Source of the DNA: Syngnathus acus
Lineage: Eukaryota; Chordata; Actinopteri; Syngnathiformes; Syngnathidae
Direction: 5' to 3'
Assembly (NCBI RefSeq): GCF_901709675.1
Contig: NC_051087.1
Location: 17,672,067 to 17,736,066, forward strand
DNA length: 64,000 nucleotides
The notes under the pieces are model-generated. The model saw nothing but the letters and a program-made list of their open reading frames with translations, did not search any database and was not told the origin of the DNA. The position numbers were made by a program, and so were the translations under genes. This document shows, piece after piece, positions 32,066-42,537 of this stretch (position 1 is its first letter; each line of letters starts with the position of its first letter).

Positions 32066-32416
32066 GTAAGTTAACTGGAGCAAATAATACATTAATCTCA
32101 AAAGTTCAAGAAACAACTGGAAAATTAGAATCTAAATACTGTACACATTATTACGCCACTCTCAGTTAGAAAAGTCTTTATGTTGAGACCCACATGAAAC
32201 ACCACCAAGCTGACTTATTCGACAGTGCCATCACAGTCAAGACAAATTAACAAAGAAAACAAAAATTAACATTCCTCTAGTGTGTTTGCCATTGGCTCGT
32301 TCCGTGCAATGCACATGACATATCACTTCAGGAAAAGTTCATCTTTGGGATTTGTAATCGTTGCTTGATGGCAAACTGGACGCTGCAATCATAGAAATGG
32401 GTGAAGGTTTTATTAC
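32066..32416. other. host intron sequence
   Basis: Follows the TM2 exon; nothing recognised before the Tigger end at 32419. Confidence 0.4.
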
Positions 32417-32908
32417 TACCGTAAATTCCGGGCTATAAGCCACACCAGCTAAAATATGTGATTTTTTTAGTTTTATACTTACCGTATTTTTCGGACTAAA
32501 AGTCGCTCCGGAATACACGTCACATTAGCCATAAAATGCACAATAAAGTGAAAAAAAACATATAAGTCGCTCCGGAGTATAAGTCGCATTTTGGGAGAAA
32601 TTTATTCGACAAAATCCAACACCAAGCACAGACATGAACGAGCAACTACAGGCTAAACGATAGGTATGCTAACGTGACATAAACACAAACGAAGAGCTCA
32701 GAACGGGCCTGACGTAACATTCAAAGTTATTCAAATAACTATTACATAAATAACACGTTTATAAAACCATCTGTGTCACTCCAATTCATTAAATCCATCG
32801 ATCGTCCTTTATGTCAACAATGCCGGCCGGGTGCGCGCCGCTGACGGCGGTTGCACTTCAAAATATTCCACAAGCCCATATAACGATATATAAATTATAT
32901 ATCAAATA

Positions 32909-33635
32909 CCGTTCTTTTCATGTATAAAAAGCCTGTACCCATGTATAATACGCACCCAAATTTTGACTCCTACTTAAGTCCGTAAACGTAAAATTATTTG
33001 AGAAAAAAGATCATCTTTGGGAACAACGGGATGTAATTCTGCCGGTCAGTATCACTGCGCATGCGCTAGCAAACTCGATAGCGGAGAAATGTTTCGGATT
33101 TGTGTAGGGTACATTGTGACAGCAAACGAGCAGGTGATCGAGCAAGCGTCTGATACGAGAGCATTGTGTTCGTATGGAGCGTGTTTGAAGTGAACAGCAG
33201 AGAAGAAAGGAACAAGGCAAAGTGTTGTGAAATAAAATATTACCTGTAATACGCATTTAGAACTGAACTCTCGCTCTTTATATAGCTGACGTGTCTTGCG
33301 CATCCGTTCTGCGCATCTGTAATGGCGGCCGCCGTATGATATCCGGTTTGCGATGGAGATTAAAAAACAAACAATATTTGACAATAACACACCATCAAGG
33401 ATTGCACCATCACATCAAACGATGTGTCGTCAATTATGAATTTTACTGACTAAGTGTGTTGGGCAGGATGGCTGAATGCGATGCGCGATTGACAACAAAC
33501 AAGAAGAAAGGTGATTTCAAGTTTTATTTCGAGGGAGATTTTCTTCAAAAATTCTTGTACCCATGTATAATACGCACCCAAGATTTTAGGACAATAAATT
33601 AGTTAAATTTTGCGCATTATACATGGAAAAAACGG
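32909..33635. mobile_element. pogo-like MITE P3
   Basis: Ends CCGTTCTTTTCATGTATAAA and CATTATACATGGAAAAAACGG, TA on both sides (32907-32908, 33636-33637). The sub-terminal motif CCCATGTATAATACGCACCC is repeated at both ends. A short + strand frame (MAECDARLTTNKKKGDFK, about 33470) resembles a pogo transposase start. Confidence 0.75.
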
Positions 33636-33954
33636 TAACTATTATATAAGCAATAATATTATCAAACCATCTGTGTCACTCCAAATCATTAAATCCATCG
33701 ATCAAATTCCTCGTCCTTTGTCAACAACGCCACGCATGCGCCCTGACGTTAGCCTCGTCGTTATTCCACATATCTAGTATATAACTATATTATAGCGTTA
33801 ACAAAGTACAAGGAAAGACGTGGGTTTGGTAAATGTCTCTTTATTTAACAAAACAAGAATTCAACGAGCCAACAACTACTGAACTGTAACGATAAAAACA
33901 TATACAAGTTGCTATACGAAATAAAATATATCATATAACTATAACATAAATAGT

Positions 33955-34330
33955 TCACCGCCGCACGGCCCCAAGCACCGGCGTCGACTTCCAGGCGTGT
34001 GGCGGCGTGGACATCCATCCCCGGAGGTGGCACTTCCAGCCACGGAGGTGAAAGAGAGCTCCATAGAATAGGACCGGGCGTGCGTAAAAGCCATGTCCGT
34101 GCCCCATCCACCGTCTCCGGACAGCCACCCGGCCGAGCGCCGGCCCCCGACTTCCATCCACAAAGGTGAAAGAGAGCTCCGTAGAGTAGGACCGGGCGTG
34201 CGTAAAAGCCATGTCCGAGCCCCATCCCCAGACAGCTACCCAGCCGAGCCCCGGCCCCCGACTTCAATCCACGGAGGTGAAAGAGAGCTCCGTAGAGTAG
34301 GACCGGGCGTGCGTAAAAGCCATAGTTTTT
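33955..34330 (-). repeat. 118-bp minisatellite, inverted array
   Basis: Three to four units of the same satellite as 10529-10870, reverse orientation, one unit shortened. Produces the repeated RVGPGVRKSH frame. Confidence 0.85.
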
Positions 34331-34764
34331 CAAACCTGTTGTGTCACGCCAAATCATTAAATCCTTCAAACTCTTCATCCTCCGTGTCACGTACAAACAA
34401 AGATTCAAGAGTTCAAGAGTTTTTTATTCGCCATGTTTGAGCGTGCCAAACAAGGAATTTGACTTCGGTAAATCACACCCTCTGTTCAACATTTAGGTGA
34501 CTAACAACACTCAGGACATTTGAAAAATGGCAAATATTCTCAAACATCCCCTGATCTTAAACTCCCAAGAGGGCAAGGCAGAACTCAAAACTCCAGCTAG
34601 GGGAACTGAGAAACCTTGAGAAGAGACCACAGATGGGAAGGTCCCTTATCCAGGATGACCAGGCTGCAATGGATGCAGAGAGGAGACAAAGTACAAACAG
34701 TGTAGACAAATTCAAAAAAGGTGTGGAGAGCAGGATGTTATTGCACAGTAATGACTCTGAGACT

Positions 34765-35994
34765 CTAAGAGTGGTGTGAGTTCATCAGAGCAACAGCCTG
34801 GGGGAAGAAGCTGTCTCTGTGTCTGCTGGTTTTGGCGTACCGAGCTCTATAACGCCGTCCGGAGGGGAGTAGTTCAAACAGACTGCAACCTGGGTGAGAA
34901 GGGTCTGTAGAGATGTTCCTTGCACGTTTCCTGGTCCTGGACAGGTACAAGTCTTGGATAGATGGGAGGTTGATTCCAATTATCTTTTCTGCAGTCCTGA
35001 TTGTCCGTTCCAGTCTGTGCTTGTCTTGTTTGGAGGCCGATCCAAACCAGACAGTGATGGAGGTGCAGAGGACAGACTGGATGATGGCAGTGTAGAAGGT
35101 CTTCAGAAGCTCTCGCGGCAGGTTGAACTTCTTGAGCTGTCTCAGGAAGTACAGCCTCTGCTGGGCCTTCTTCCGGACAGAGTCTATGTGGCCGGTCCAT
35201 TTCAGGTCCCGAGAGATTGTGGTTCCCAGGAACTTGAAGGTGTCTGTGGAGAGAATAGTATTACTGCGGATAGTGAGGGGTAAAAGTGGTGAAGGGTCAC
35301 GCCTGAAGTCCACTGTCATCTCCAAGGTCTTGAGCGGGTTCAGCTCCAGGTGGTTTTGGCTGCACCAGTGGACCAGCCGCTCCACCTCCTGTCTGTACGC
35401 AGTCTCATCACCGTCCTGGATCAGTCCGATGAGAGTGGTGTCGTCTGCATACTTCAGGAGCTTCACAGGAGAGTCACCTGAGGAGAAATCGTTGGTGTAG
35501 AGAGAGAAGAGCAGTGGGGAGAGGACGCACCCCTGAGGGGCTCCAGTATTGGTGGTCCGGGTGTCAGATGTGATGCCCCCCAGCCTCACACGCTGTCTCC
35601 TGTTGGTCAGGAAGCTGGTGATCCACTGACAGGTGGAGGCAGGCACCGCAAGCTGGATGAGCTTCTGTTGGAGGATGTCAGGAGCGATGGTGTTGAACGC
35701 CGAGCTGAAGTCCACGAACAGGATCCTGGCGTACGTTCCTGGGGTGTCCAGGTGGTGCAGGATGTAGTGCAGTCCCATGTTGACCGCATCATCCACTGAC
35801 CTTTTTGCCCGGTAGGCAAACTGGAGGGGGTCAAGCAGGGGGCCCGTGACATCCTTCAGGTGGTTCAGCACTAACCTCTCGAAAGATTTCATGACCACAG
35901 ATGTCAGTGCGACAGGCCTATAGTCATTCAAACCTGTGATGGCGGGCTTCTTGGCCACTGGAACGATGGTGGAGCTCTTGAAGCACGAGGGCAC
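34765..35994 (-). CDS. LINE B3 reverse transcriptase, intact core
   Basis: A 409-codon open frame with all RT landmarks: [55 protein letters not shown] (catalytic Asp), [40 protein letters not shown] (catalytic Asp pair), FKFLGTTISRDLKWTGHID and the C-terminal HCSLFELLPSGRRYR-like block (here PGCSLFELLPSGRRYRARYA). It ends VALMNSHHS-stop. It is Rex1-like within the CR1/L2/Rex1 LINE group. The frame is separated from its N-terminal part by a frameshift at about 35995-36050. Confidence 0.85.
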   Translation of the reverse strand: MPSCFKSSTIVPVAKKPAITGLNDYRPVALTSVVMKSFERLVLNHLKDVTGPLLDPLQFAYRAKRSVDDAVNMGLHYILHHLDTPGTYARILFVDFSSAFNTIAPDILQQKLIQLAVPASTCQWITSFLTNRRQRVRLGGITSDTRTTNTGAPQGCVLSPLLFSLYTNDFSSGDSPVKLLKYADDTTLIGLIQDGDETAYRQEVERLVHWCSQNHLELNPLKTLEMTVDFRRDPSPLLPLTIRSNTILSTDTFKFLGTTISRDLKWTGHIDSVRKKAQQRLYFLRQLKKFNLPRELLKTFYTAIIQSVLCTSITVWFGSASKQDKHRLERTIRTAEKIIGINLPSIQDLYLSRTRKRARNISTDPSHPGCSLFELLPSGRRYRARYAKTSRHRDSFFPQAVALMNSHHS

Positions 35995-35995
35995 C

Positions 35996-37176
35996 TCACA
36001 CAGCTCCAGAGAACGGTTGAAGATCCGTGCAAAGGTGGGCGCCAGGTTGCTCAGCGCAGACTTTCAAGCAGGAAGGTGACACGCCGTCTGGGCCCGGTGC
36101 CTTCCTGGTCTTTTGTCTCCGGAACATCTGGCGCACTTCCTCCTCGCGGATCTGGAGTGCGGGCGCGGCCTCTGCAAGAGAGAGAGTGGGTGACAACGAT
36201 GATAGAGGTGTGGACAGAGCAGTTGTGGGGAGAGGTGAGTATGTAGATTGTGCTGCAGGAAGTCCCGTTGTGTGGGAGGACCGATCAAACCTGCAGTAGA
36301 ACCTGTTTAGCTGGTTAGCAAGCCTTGGCTCTCCACAGGACGGGGGGTTCGTTTCTTGTAGCCCGTGATGCTCTGCAGACCTTTCCACACTGTTGAGGGA
36401 TCAGGATTGGCAGAGAGGTGTCTCTTCAGGCTCTCCCCGTAACACCTCCTGGCTTTCCTGACCTCTCGGTTCAGTGTGTTTCTGGTCTGCTTGAACAGGT
36501 CGCGGTCGCCGCTCCTGTAGGCCTCCTCCTTGACTTTGCGCAGCCTCCTGAGGTTCGGTGTAAACCAAGGTTTGTCGTTGTTGTACGTGCAGAAGGTCTT
36601 AGTCTGCACACACAGATCCTCACAAAAACTGATGTATGATGTGACAGTGTCAGTGAGTTCATGCAGGTCTGAAGTTGCAGCTTCGAAAACTGCCCTGTCG
36701 GTGCAGTCAAAGCAGGCTTGGAGGTCCTGCCTTGACTCCACTGTCCACTTCCTCACAGTCCTCACCACAGGCTTAGAAGTTTTTAGTTTCTGCCTGTAGG
36801 CCGGGATCAGATGAACTAGACAGTGGTCCGAGAGTCCTAAAGCTGCACGAGCCACAGAGTGGTATGCATCCTTAATCACGGTGTAGTAGTGGTCCAGAGT
36901 CTGTGCCCCTCTGGTGGGACACGTTACGTGTTGTCTGTATCTGGGGAGTTCGTGTGCTAGCTTGTATAGCACCGGCGCTCCGGCTAGAATCTCCGACAAA
37001 CAGTCTGAATCAGAGAGAACAGGAGAGAAAATACCAGAAGAAGACTGTCCGATGTTTAACAGCGCTTCTCTGGTAAAAGGGATCCGGGATGGACAGCAGA
37101 GGACACAGAAAACACACAAAATAAGACAAAGAAACAGAGAGCGAATCACCGTGGCTGCCATCCGCGGCGCCATCAT
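35996..37176 (-). pseudogene. LINE B3 5' ORF: leader, endonuclease remnant and linker
   Basis: From ATG 37176 the frame starts MMAPRMAATVIRSLFLCLIL, a hydrophobic leader seen also in copy B4, then VLYKLA joined directly to HELPRYRQHVTCPTRG and LGLSDHCLV. The end of the endonuclease (SDH motif) is present but its N, E and GDxN motifs are deleted. The linker ([40 protein letters not shown]) continues to about 36307, then a frame change to 36388-35996. Confidence 0.8.
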
Positions 37177-37254
37177 GTGACGTCATCAAGCCGCTAATGA
37201 TGCCGGTAGTACGTGGGGCCCTTCGTCATCCCGTGATCGAATCTTTGTCCTTTA

Positions 37255-38100
37255 GTCAAAAAGTCAAAGTCAAAGTCTTCTTTATTGTCAATTCCTTCAC
37301 ATGCCAAGACACACAAAGAAATCGAAATTACGTTCCCACTATCCCACGGTGACAAGACATAGTACACAATATACATACAAGTAAACAACACAAACAAATA
37401 AAAACAAGAAGGCACATACAGCATACAGTCAGAATCACATAGCGCAAAAGTACAGGACGCTAAGCAGAAGGAGGGAGAGAGTTCAGTGGCGAGCAGTGCT
37501 TGCATACCACTACAGAGTCCCGGCACCATTCGTCACGGATGTAGACGCATATCCCACCTCCTCGCGTTTTTCCCCCTTTTACAATGGCCCGGTCCGCTCG
37601 ATAGCACGCTAGCCGCTCCAGATGTACAGCAGAGTCCGGAATGTTGACAGTCAACCGTAGATCTCAGCAGGCGAATGTAATCCACTTTGTTGTCCAGCGA
37701 TCGAACATTCGCCAGAAGAATGGAAGGCACGGCCGGGCGAGCTGGGTTGGCCGCCAGCCTAGCCCGGACGCCTCCGCGCTTGCCCCTCTTCTGCCTCCTC
37801 GCACACCGCTTCCGACGCTTCCCATCCGGGGGAGGAATAGCAGACGAGCCCGGCGACGTTCCAGGACGGAGCAGCGAGCTCCTTTAATGTCTCCGCATCA
37901 AACGCCACAAAACTCACTGTCGCCGATGTCGAGCAGAACCCGCCGGCTGTACTTGTAGCACGACTCAGTACGACGAGACGAACACATAAAACTGTCGGAC
38001 AAACACTCATTAAACGAACAAAACACCGTACGGGCGCGACAGCGAGAGGCCGCTGCGTGTGCACGCGCCGCCATCTTCACTTCCAGAAAAACGTGAAGTT
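37255..38100 (-). mobile_element. LINE family A, copy A3, 5' end kept, interior deleted
   Basis: A-type tail and 3' UTR at 37255-37485, then endonuclease-coding sequence (HLERLACYRADRAIVKGGKT, RGGGICVYIRDEW), then PSILLANVRSLDNKVDYIRL and a 5' leader starting near 38096 with AAGATGGCGGC. The RT is missing: the endonuclease frame runs straight into NSLPPSA-stop. Inserted in element P2 beside GTCCTTT. Confidence 0.8.
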
Positions 38101-38519
38101 TTATGTAAACAACCGCTGCGCCGCACCACTGACGTCACTTGAAATTCAAATTACAGTAATCCCTTGCTACATCGCGGTTCGTTTATCGCAGTTTCACTTT
38201 TTTATTTTTTTTTTTATTTTGAAAATTTGTGAAATAATTCACATATAAGTCGCTCCTCATTTGAAGTTGCCCCCCCCACCCAAACTATGAAAAAAAACGT
38301 GATTTATAGTCCGAAAAATACGATATAGTATAGGCTGCACCGGACTATAAGCTGCACGTGCGCACGAGTTACTTACAAAGAAAGACAGTACACAGAAAGC
38401 CTTTTTAAAGTTTTCATCACATTAACATTTCGTTGTAAACACGGAAGTAACAGCATTAGCTGGGCTAAAGTTTTAATAGCATTAACATTTTGTTGTAAAC
38501 ACGGAAGTAACAGCACTTA

Positions 38520-38973
38520 CTAAGCGGGTAAAAAAGAAAAAACATACCAGTCAACAAAGTCACTGAGAGCCGTCTTTGTCTTGCTCCTGTCCACTGAAAC
38601 CAGAAAAATTTCGCTTTCATCGTCACTCTCGTCCTGAGCCCTCTTCACTCCTAAGCTTGTGCTCTTCTCTCCGTCACGCAGCAGACCGGCTTTTCCAAAC
38701 CCGTTGGTGATGGTGGATTTTTTCACACTGCTCCACGCTGTCAGGATCCACTGGCAGACTTGTGCGAAAGTTGCTCTTCGCATGCGTCCAGTTCTTATAA
38801 ACGATTTCTCGCCGCTGGGTATCCAAGCCTCCCATTCAAGTTGGAGGGCCACTTTAAATCGATTCATTTATTCCAAGTTTACGTGCAACCGCTCTGTTCC
38901 CTTCTTTACCAGCCAGCTCAATGGCTTTTAACTTGAAAGCTGCGTCATACGCACACCTTCCAGTGTCTTCCAT
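38520..38973 (-). pseudogene. Tigger transposase deletion derivative (HTH joined to C-terminus)
   Basis: ATG 38973 starts MEDTGRCAYDAAFKLKAIEL, AGKEGNRAVARKLGINES, the helix-turn-helix that binds transposon ends. It meets a stop just as a second frame opens at ATG 38867 with MNRFKVALQLEWEAWIPSGE, RRATFAQVCQWILTAWSSVK and an acidic tail (RAQDESDDESEIF). The whole DDE core (about 300 residues in relatives) is missing. The two frames overlap in AATGAATCGAT, the deletion junction. Confidence 0.75.
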
Positions 38974-39377
38974 CCTTGGGCTCTGTTTACGCTAACTTTC
39001 CTCATGCACAACGTCAATGTCTTCCTCGACGCATATATTCCACCTCTCTCACTCTTACATTTTCTGCTCGAGCCCCCCTGATGGCTGTTAGAAAAAATGC
39101 ATATAAAGTCGCCGCATAAGGTTTTTAATCTTTAATTACCATTTTTAAGAGAATGTACACAAAGATAATTGTCAGGAAAGAGATGATTATTTTGAGACGC
39201 ATAACCTTTATTAACATAACAGCACAACAGCGGTCCACAGCCTTTTTATGAGTGTATAAGTGTATTAGTCATGAGAAAAATCACGGAAAAAAACCTATAT
39301 AAGCTGCACCGGACTATAAGCCGCAGGGTTCAAAATGTGAGAAAAAGGTAGCGGCTTATAGTCCGAAAATTACAGTA

Positions 39378-40014
39378 ATTAACTTGCAATAGTGATGGAT
39401 AGCTACTACAGATGAAATGAAAGCATGCAGTACTTACATAGACATGCACTACTCATCACTGGGCCATGTTTTAGCCACGCCTAAAAAATTTACAATTCTG
39501 GGATCATGAATTGATTTTTCTGGAGTCCATGCAAGAGGTCAAAATGAATGAATGAATCAATGAATGAATGAATGAATCAATGAGTTTATTTAAAGGACGA
39601 CATGTAATACTATAAATTATTGTCACAACATAAACAATAACAAGATGGGTTTAGCAGAAGTGCTATTTTCCATCTGTAGTCCTTCATTGGGGGTGGGGTA
39701 GGGAAAATAGTAAATACATAAAATTGTATCACCAGGAGATGGTGCCAAAGCTTGACATACTAGGGGTGACCTGTTTTGAGCCTAGTAAAGGTTACCTAGA
39801 AATTAGTTCCTCAAAGTTAACTTTTGTTAAACTGGTAAAGGGTGGTTACTGGTTGAGCTAGTCAACCTCTATTGCAGTTCAAATCTCACCAGAAGATGGT
39901 GCCAAAGTCAGATTGACCTGACGTAGTAAATTAATAGTTTAAAAGTTATTGACTAAACAATCATAATCTGTCTGAATTACGCATAGCATCACACAATTTT
40001 GGATTATTTCATAT
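39378..40014. other. spacer with (TGAA)n tract
   Basis: Imperfect TGAA repeat at 39541-39592 followed by GTTTATTTAAAGGACGACAT, which looks like a reversed LINE 3' end; nothing else recognised. Confidence 0.4.
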
Positions 40015-40310
40015 TACACTGCTCAAAAAAATTAAAGGAACAGTTTTTTATCAGGGTACGGCATGAATTCAATTAGACTTTTCTGATAAGATTTTGGTCA
40101 GGTAGGTGGCAGAAGGGGCTGTTAATCAGTTTCAGCTGCATTGGTGTTGATGGAATTAACAACAGGTGCACTAGAGGGGCAACAACAAGATGGTCCCCAA
40201 AACAGGACTGGTTTTGCAGGTGGAGGCCATTTCAAGTTCCTCCCTCTTGATCTTTTTTAACTGTTTTTCCACAAGTGTTGGCTTTAGCTAGAGTCATTAT
40301 CACGACTGGG

Positions 40311-41404
40311 AGCATGAGGCGATTTCTTAACCCTCCTAAAGTTGCGCAGATTGTCCAAGTCCTCCAGGATGGCACATCCATGCGTGCTGTTGCAAGAAGA
40401 TTATGTGTCTCCCAGTACAATCTCCAGAGCATGGAGGAGATTCCAGGAGACAGGCAGTTACTCTAGGAGAACTGGACAGGGCCGTAGACTGTTCTCATTC
40501 CATCAGCAGGACCGATATCTGCTACTTTGTGCAAGGAGGAACAGGTTGAGCACTGCCCGAGCCCTACAGAATGACCTCCAGCAGGCCACTGGTGTGAATG
40601 TCTCTGCCCAAACAGTCAGAAACAGACTTCACGAGGGTGGCCTCAGGGCACGACGTCCTGTAGTGTGCCCTGTGCTCATTGCTCAGCACCGTGGAGCTCG
40701 ATTGGCATTTGCCATAGAACAGCAGAATAGGCAAGTCCGCCACTGGCGCCCTATGCTTTTCACAGATGAGAGCAGGTTTACCCTGAGCACCTGTGATAGA
40801 CGTGAAAGGATCTGGAGAAGCCAAGGAGAGCGCTATGCTGCCTGCAACATCATTCAGCATGACCGGTTCGGTGGTGGGTCAGTGATGGTCCGGGGAGACA
40901 TTTCCATGGAGGGACGAACAGACCTCTACAGGCTAGAGAACGGCAGTCTGACTGCCATTAGGTATCGGGATGAAGTCCTTGCACCCATGGTCAGACCCTA
41001 CGCTGGTGCAGTAGGTCCTGGGTTCCTCCTGATCCACAACAATGCCCGGCCTCATGTGGCAAGAGTATGCAGACAGTATCTGGAGGATGAAGGAATTGAC
41101 ACAATTGAATGGCCCTCACGATCACCTGATATAAACCCGATAGAACACCTCTGGGACATAATGTTTCGGTCCATCAGACGCCGCCAGGTTGCTCCTCAGA
41201 CTTTACAGGAGCTTGCTGATGCCCTTAGACAGATCTGGGAGGACATCCCACAAGACACCATCCGTCGTCTCATTAATAATAATAATAATAATAAACTTTA
41301 TTTGTATAGCACCTTTCATACAAGAAATGCAGCTCAAAGCGCTTTACAACAATGAAAGAAAAACATGAATACATAAAAACATTAGGCATTAGGAGCATGC
41401 CGTG
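40311..41404 (+). pseudogene. Tc1-like transposase, frameshifted and interrupted
   Basis: HTH in one frame ([27 protein letters not shown]; 40275-40466 frame), then a shift near 40410 to [20 protein letters not shown] and onwards. DD34E motifs: [10 protein letters not shown] (Asp present), [14 protein letters not shown] (the second catalytic Asp reads Asn), [12 protein letters not shown] (Glu present). After DTIRRLI a LINE tail splits the last codons; GGHTT lies beyond. Normal length for the family is about 340 residues. Frameshift, insertion and the Asp-to-Asn change all point to inactivity. Confidence 0.85.
41276..41386 (-). mobile_element. very short LINE 3' end with (TTA)n tail
   Basis: The minus strand reads GCTTTGAGCTGCATTTCTTG, GGTGCTATACAAATAAAGTT then TTA repeats: an L2-like 3' end of about 110 bp. 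CATTA(GG) is repeated on both sides, fitting a target duplication within the Tc1 transposase gene. Confidence 0.75.
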
Positions 41405-41815
41405 ACATTGTCAAGCATGCATACAAACTCGTGGGGGCCACACAACATATTGAAAAGAATTTTGAGTTGCAGAGATTGAATTTAGGCAAAATGGACGAGC
41501 CTGCCACATCATTTTTTCACTTTGATTTTTGGGGTGTCTATATACTGAGCCCTCTGTAGGCTGAAAACTTTTATTCCCATCAAAAGATGTGGCATCCTTT
41601 TGTTCCTGAGACATTAAATTATCCATATCAGTAGAGATATCCAACTTTTTTTTTTCACCATTGAAATCTGATGTGTTTTCAAAGTGTTCCTTTAATTTTT
41701 TTGAGCAGTGTATTTTGTTTTGCTATGATATAATTTGAATCAGCTTAAGTATTTTAATCTCCTAACTAGGAGAACCCATCATCATAGTTATGGTTATGTG
41801 TTAAGTTGATCGTTA

Positions 41816-42060
41816 TAGAATAGAATAGAATAGAATAGATCTTTATTGTCATTGTCACACATGTACAACGAAATTTAAAAAGTGCCAACCGATCAGTGCA
41901 TAAAATAAAAAATAAATAGAATAAAAAGATAAAAAAATACAAGATAAAAACCCACAGAAGAACATACACAGACATAATGTAGACAAGATGTGTTATTATT
42001 GATGCTATGTATCGATGCAATGATTCATCGATATCAAAAATGTATCTAACATTAATGTTC
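41816..42060 (-). mobile_element. LINE 3' end with (TTCTA)n tail
   Basis: The minus strand reads GTGACAATGACAATAAAGAT followed by ATTCT repeats (41835-41816). The upstream part is AT-rich UTR. The tail is of the same kind as the GAATA tract at 30510. Confidence 0.55.
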
Positions 42061-42069
42061 CATTTACAC

Positions 42070-42110
42070 ATTTGTTTGTTTGTTTGTTTGTTTGTTTGTT
42101 TGTTTGTTTA
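42070..42110 (+). repeat. (TTTG)n microsatellite
   Basis: About ten TTTG units. Confidence 0.9.
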
Positions 42111-42157
42111 ATTTCACATACAAAAACATTTAAAATATACATAGATTAAATGAATGT

Positions 42158-42530
42158 GGGCGGCTCGGTGGCGCACTGGGTAGCACGTCCGCCTCACAGT
42201 TAGGAGGGTGCGGGTTCGATTCCACCTCCGGCCCTCCCTGTGCGGAGTTTGCATGTTCTCCCCGGGCCCGCGTGGGTTTTCTCCGGGCACTCCGGTTTCC
42301 TCCCACATCCCAAAAACATGCTTGGTAGGCCGATTGAAGACTCCAAATTGTCCCTAGGTGTGAGTGCGAGTGCAAATGGTTGTTTGTCTCTGTGTGCCCT
42401 GCGATTGGCTGGCAACCGGTTCAGGGTGTCCCCAGCCTACTGCCCGATGCTGGCTGGGATAGGCTCCAGCATGCCCGCGACCCCCGTGGGGACTAAGTGG
42501 TTAAGAAAATGGATGGATGGATGGATAAAT
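42158..42530 (+). mobile_element. tRNA-derived SINE, family 2, full-length
   Basis: Head GGCGGCTCGGTGGCGCACTG (A-box-like TGGCGCACTGGG) and GGGTTCGATTCCACC (B-box), DANA/Mermaid-like body GGAGTTTGCATGTTCTCCCC and CTCCGGTTTCCTCCCACATC, tail ATGGATGGATGG. Flanks TAAATGAATGT and TAAATAAATGT form an 11-bp duplication with one difference. Confidence 0.85.
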
Positions 42531-42537
42531 AAATGTG

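Larger units (their letters stand above)
34403..37187 (-). mobile_element. LINE family B, copy B3, 5' end intact, endonuclease deleted
   Basis: Tail ATTCAAGAGTTCAAG at 34403; 5' end with the GATGACGTCACATGATGGCG motif (37187-37168), joined directly to P2 sequence, so the copy starts at its natural 5' end. Coding: 5' ORF (37176-36307), linker (36388-35996) and RT (35994-34765). About 0.57 kb of endonuclease-coding sequence present in copy B4 is missing. Confidence 0.85.
32482..38326 (-). mobile_element. pogo/Tigger-like element P2, inverted copy with nested LINEs
   Basis: Left end CCGTATTTTTCGGACTAAAA after TA (32480-32481); right end AGTCCGAAAAATACG at about 38326. Shares its internal blocks, in reverse, with 10154-11056. 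Carries MITE P3 (32909-33635), the minisatellite (33955-34330), LINE B3 (34403-37187) and LINE A3 (37255-38100). No complete transposase is seen. Confidence 0.7.
32419..39375. mobile_element. Tigger-like element P4, opened by element P2
   Basis: The left end CCGTAAATTCCGGGCTATAA at 32419 (after TA 32417-32418) continues to about 32480. The matching continuation (GCTGCACCGGACTATAAGCT, then GCACGTGCGCACGAG) resumes at 38329 and runs to the right end at 39375 before TA. The homologous, uninterrupted copy at 47510-48658 shows the same order. P4 without its insert is about 1.1 kb and encodes a transposase deletion derivative (38520-38973). Confidence 0.75.
40017..41710 (+). mobile_element. Tc1-like transposon
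   Basis: Ends CACTGCTCAAAAAAATTAAA and TTTAATTTTTTTGAGCAGTG, TA on both sides (40015-40016, 41711-41712). 1694 bp. The transposase frame is on the + strand; a 110-bp LINE tail is inserted near its end (41276-41386). Confidence 0.9.
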
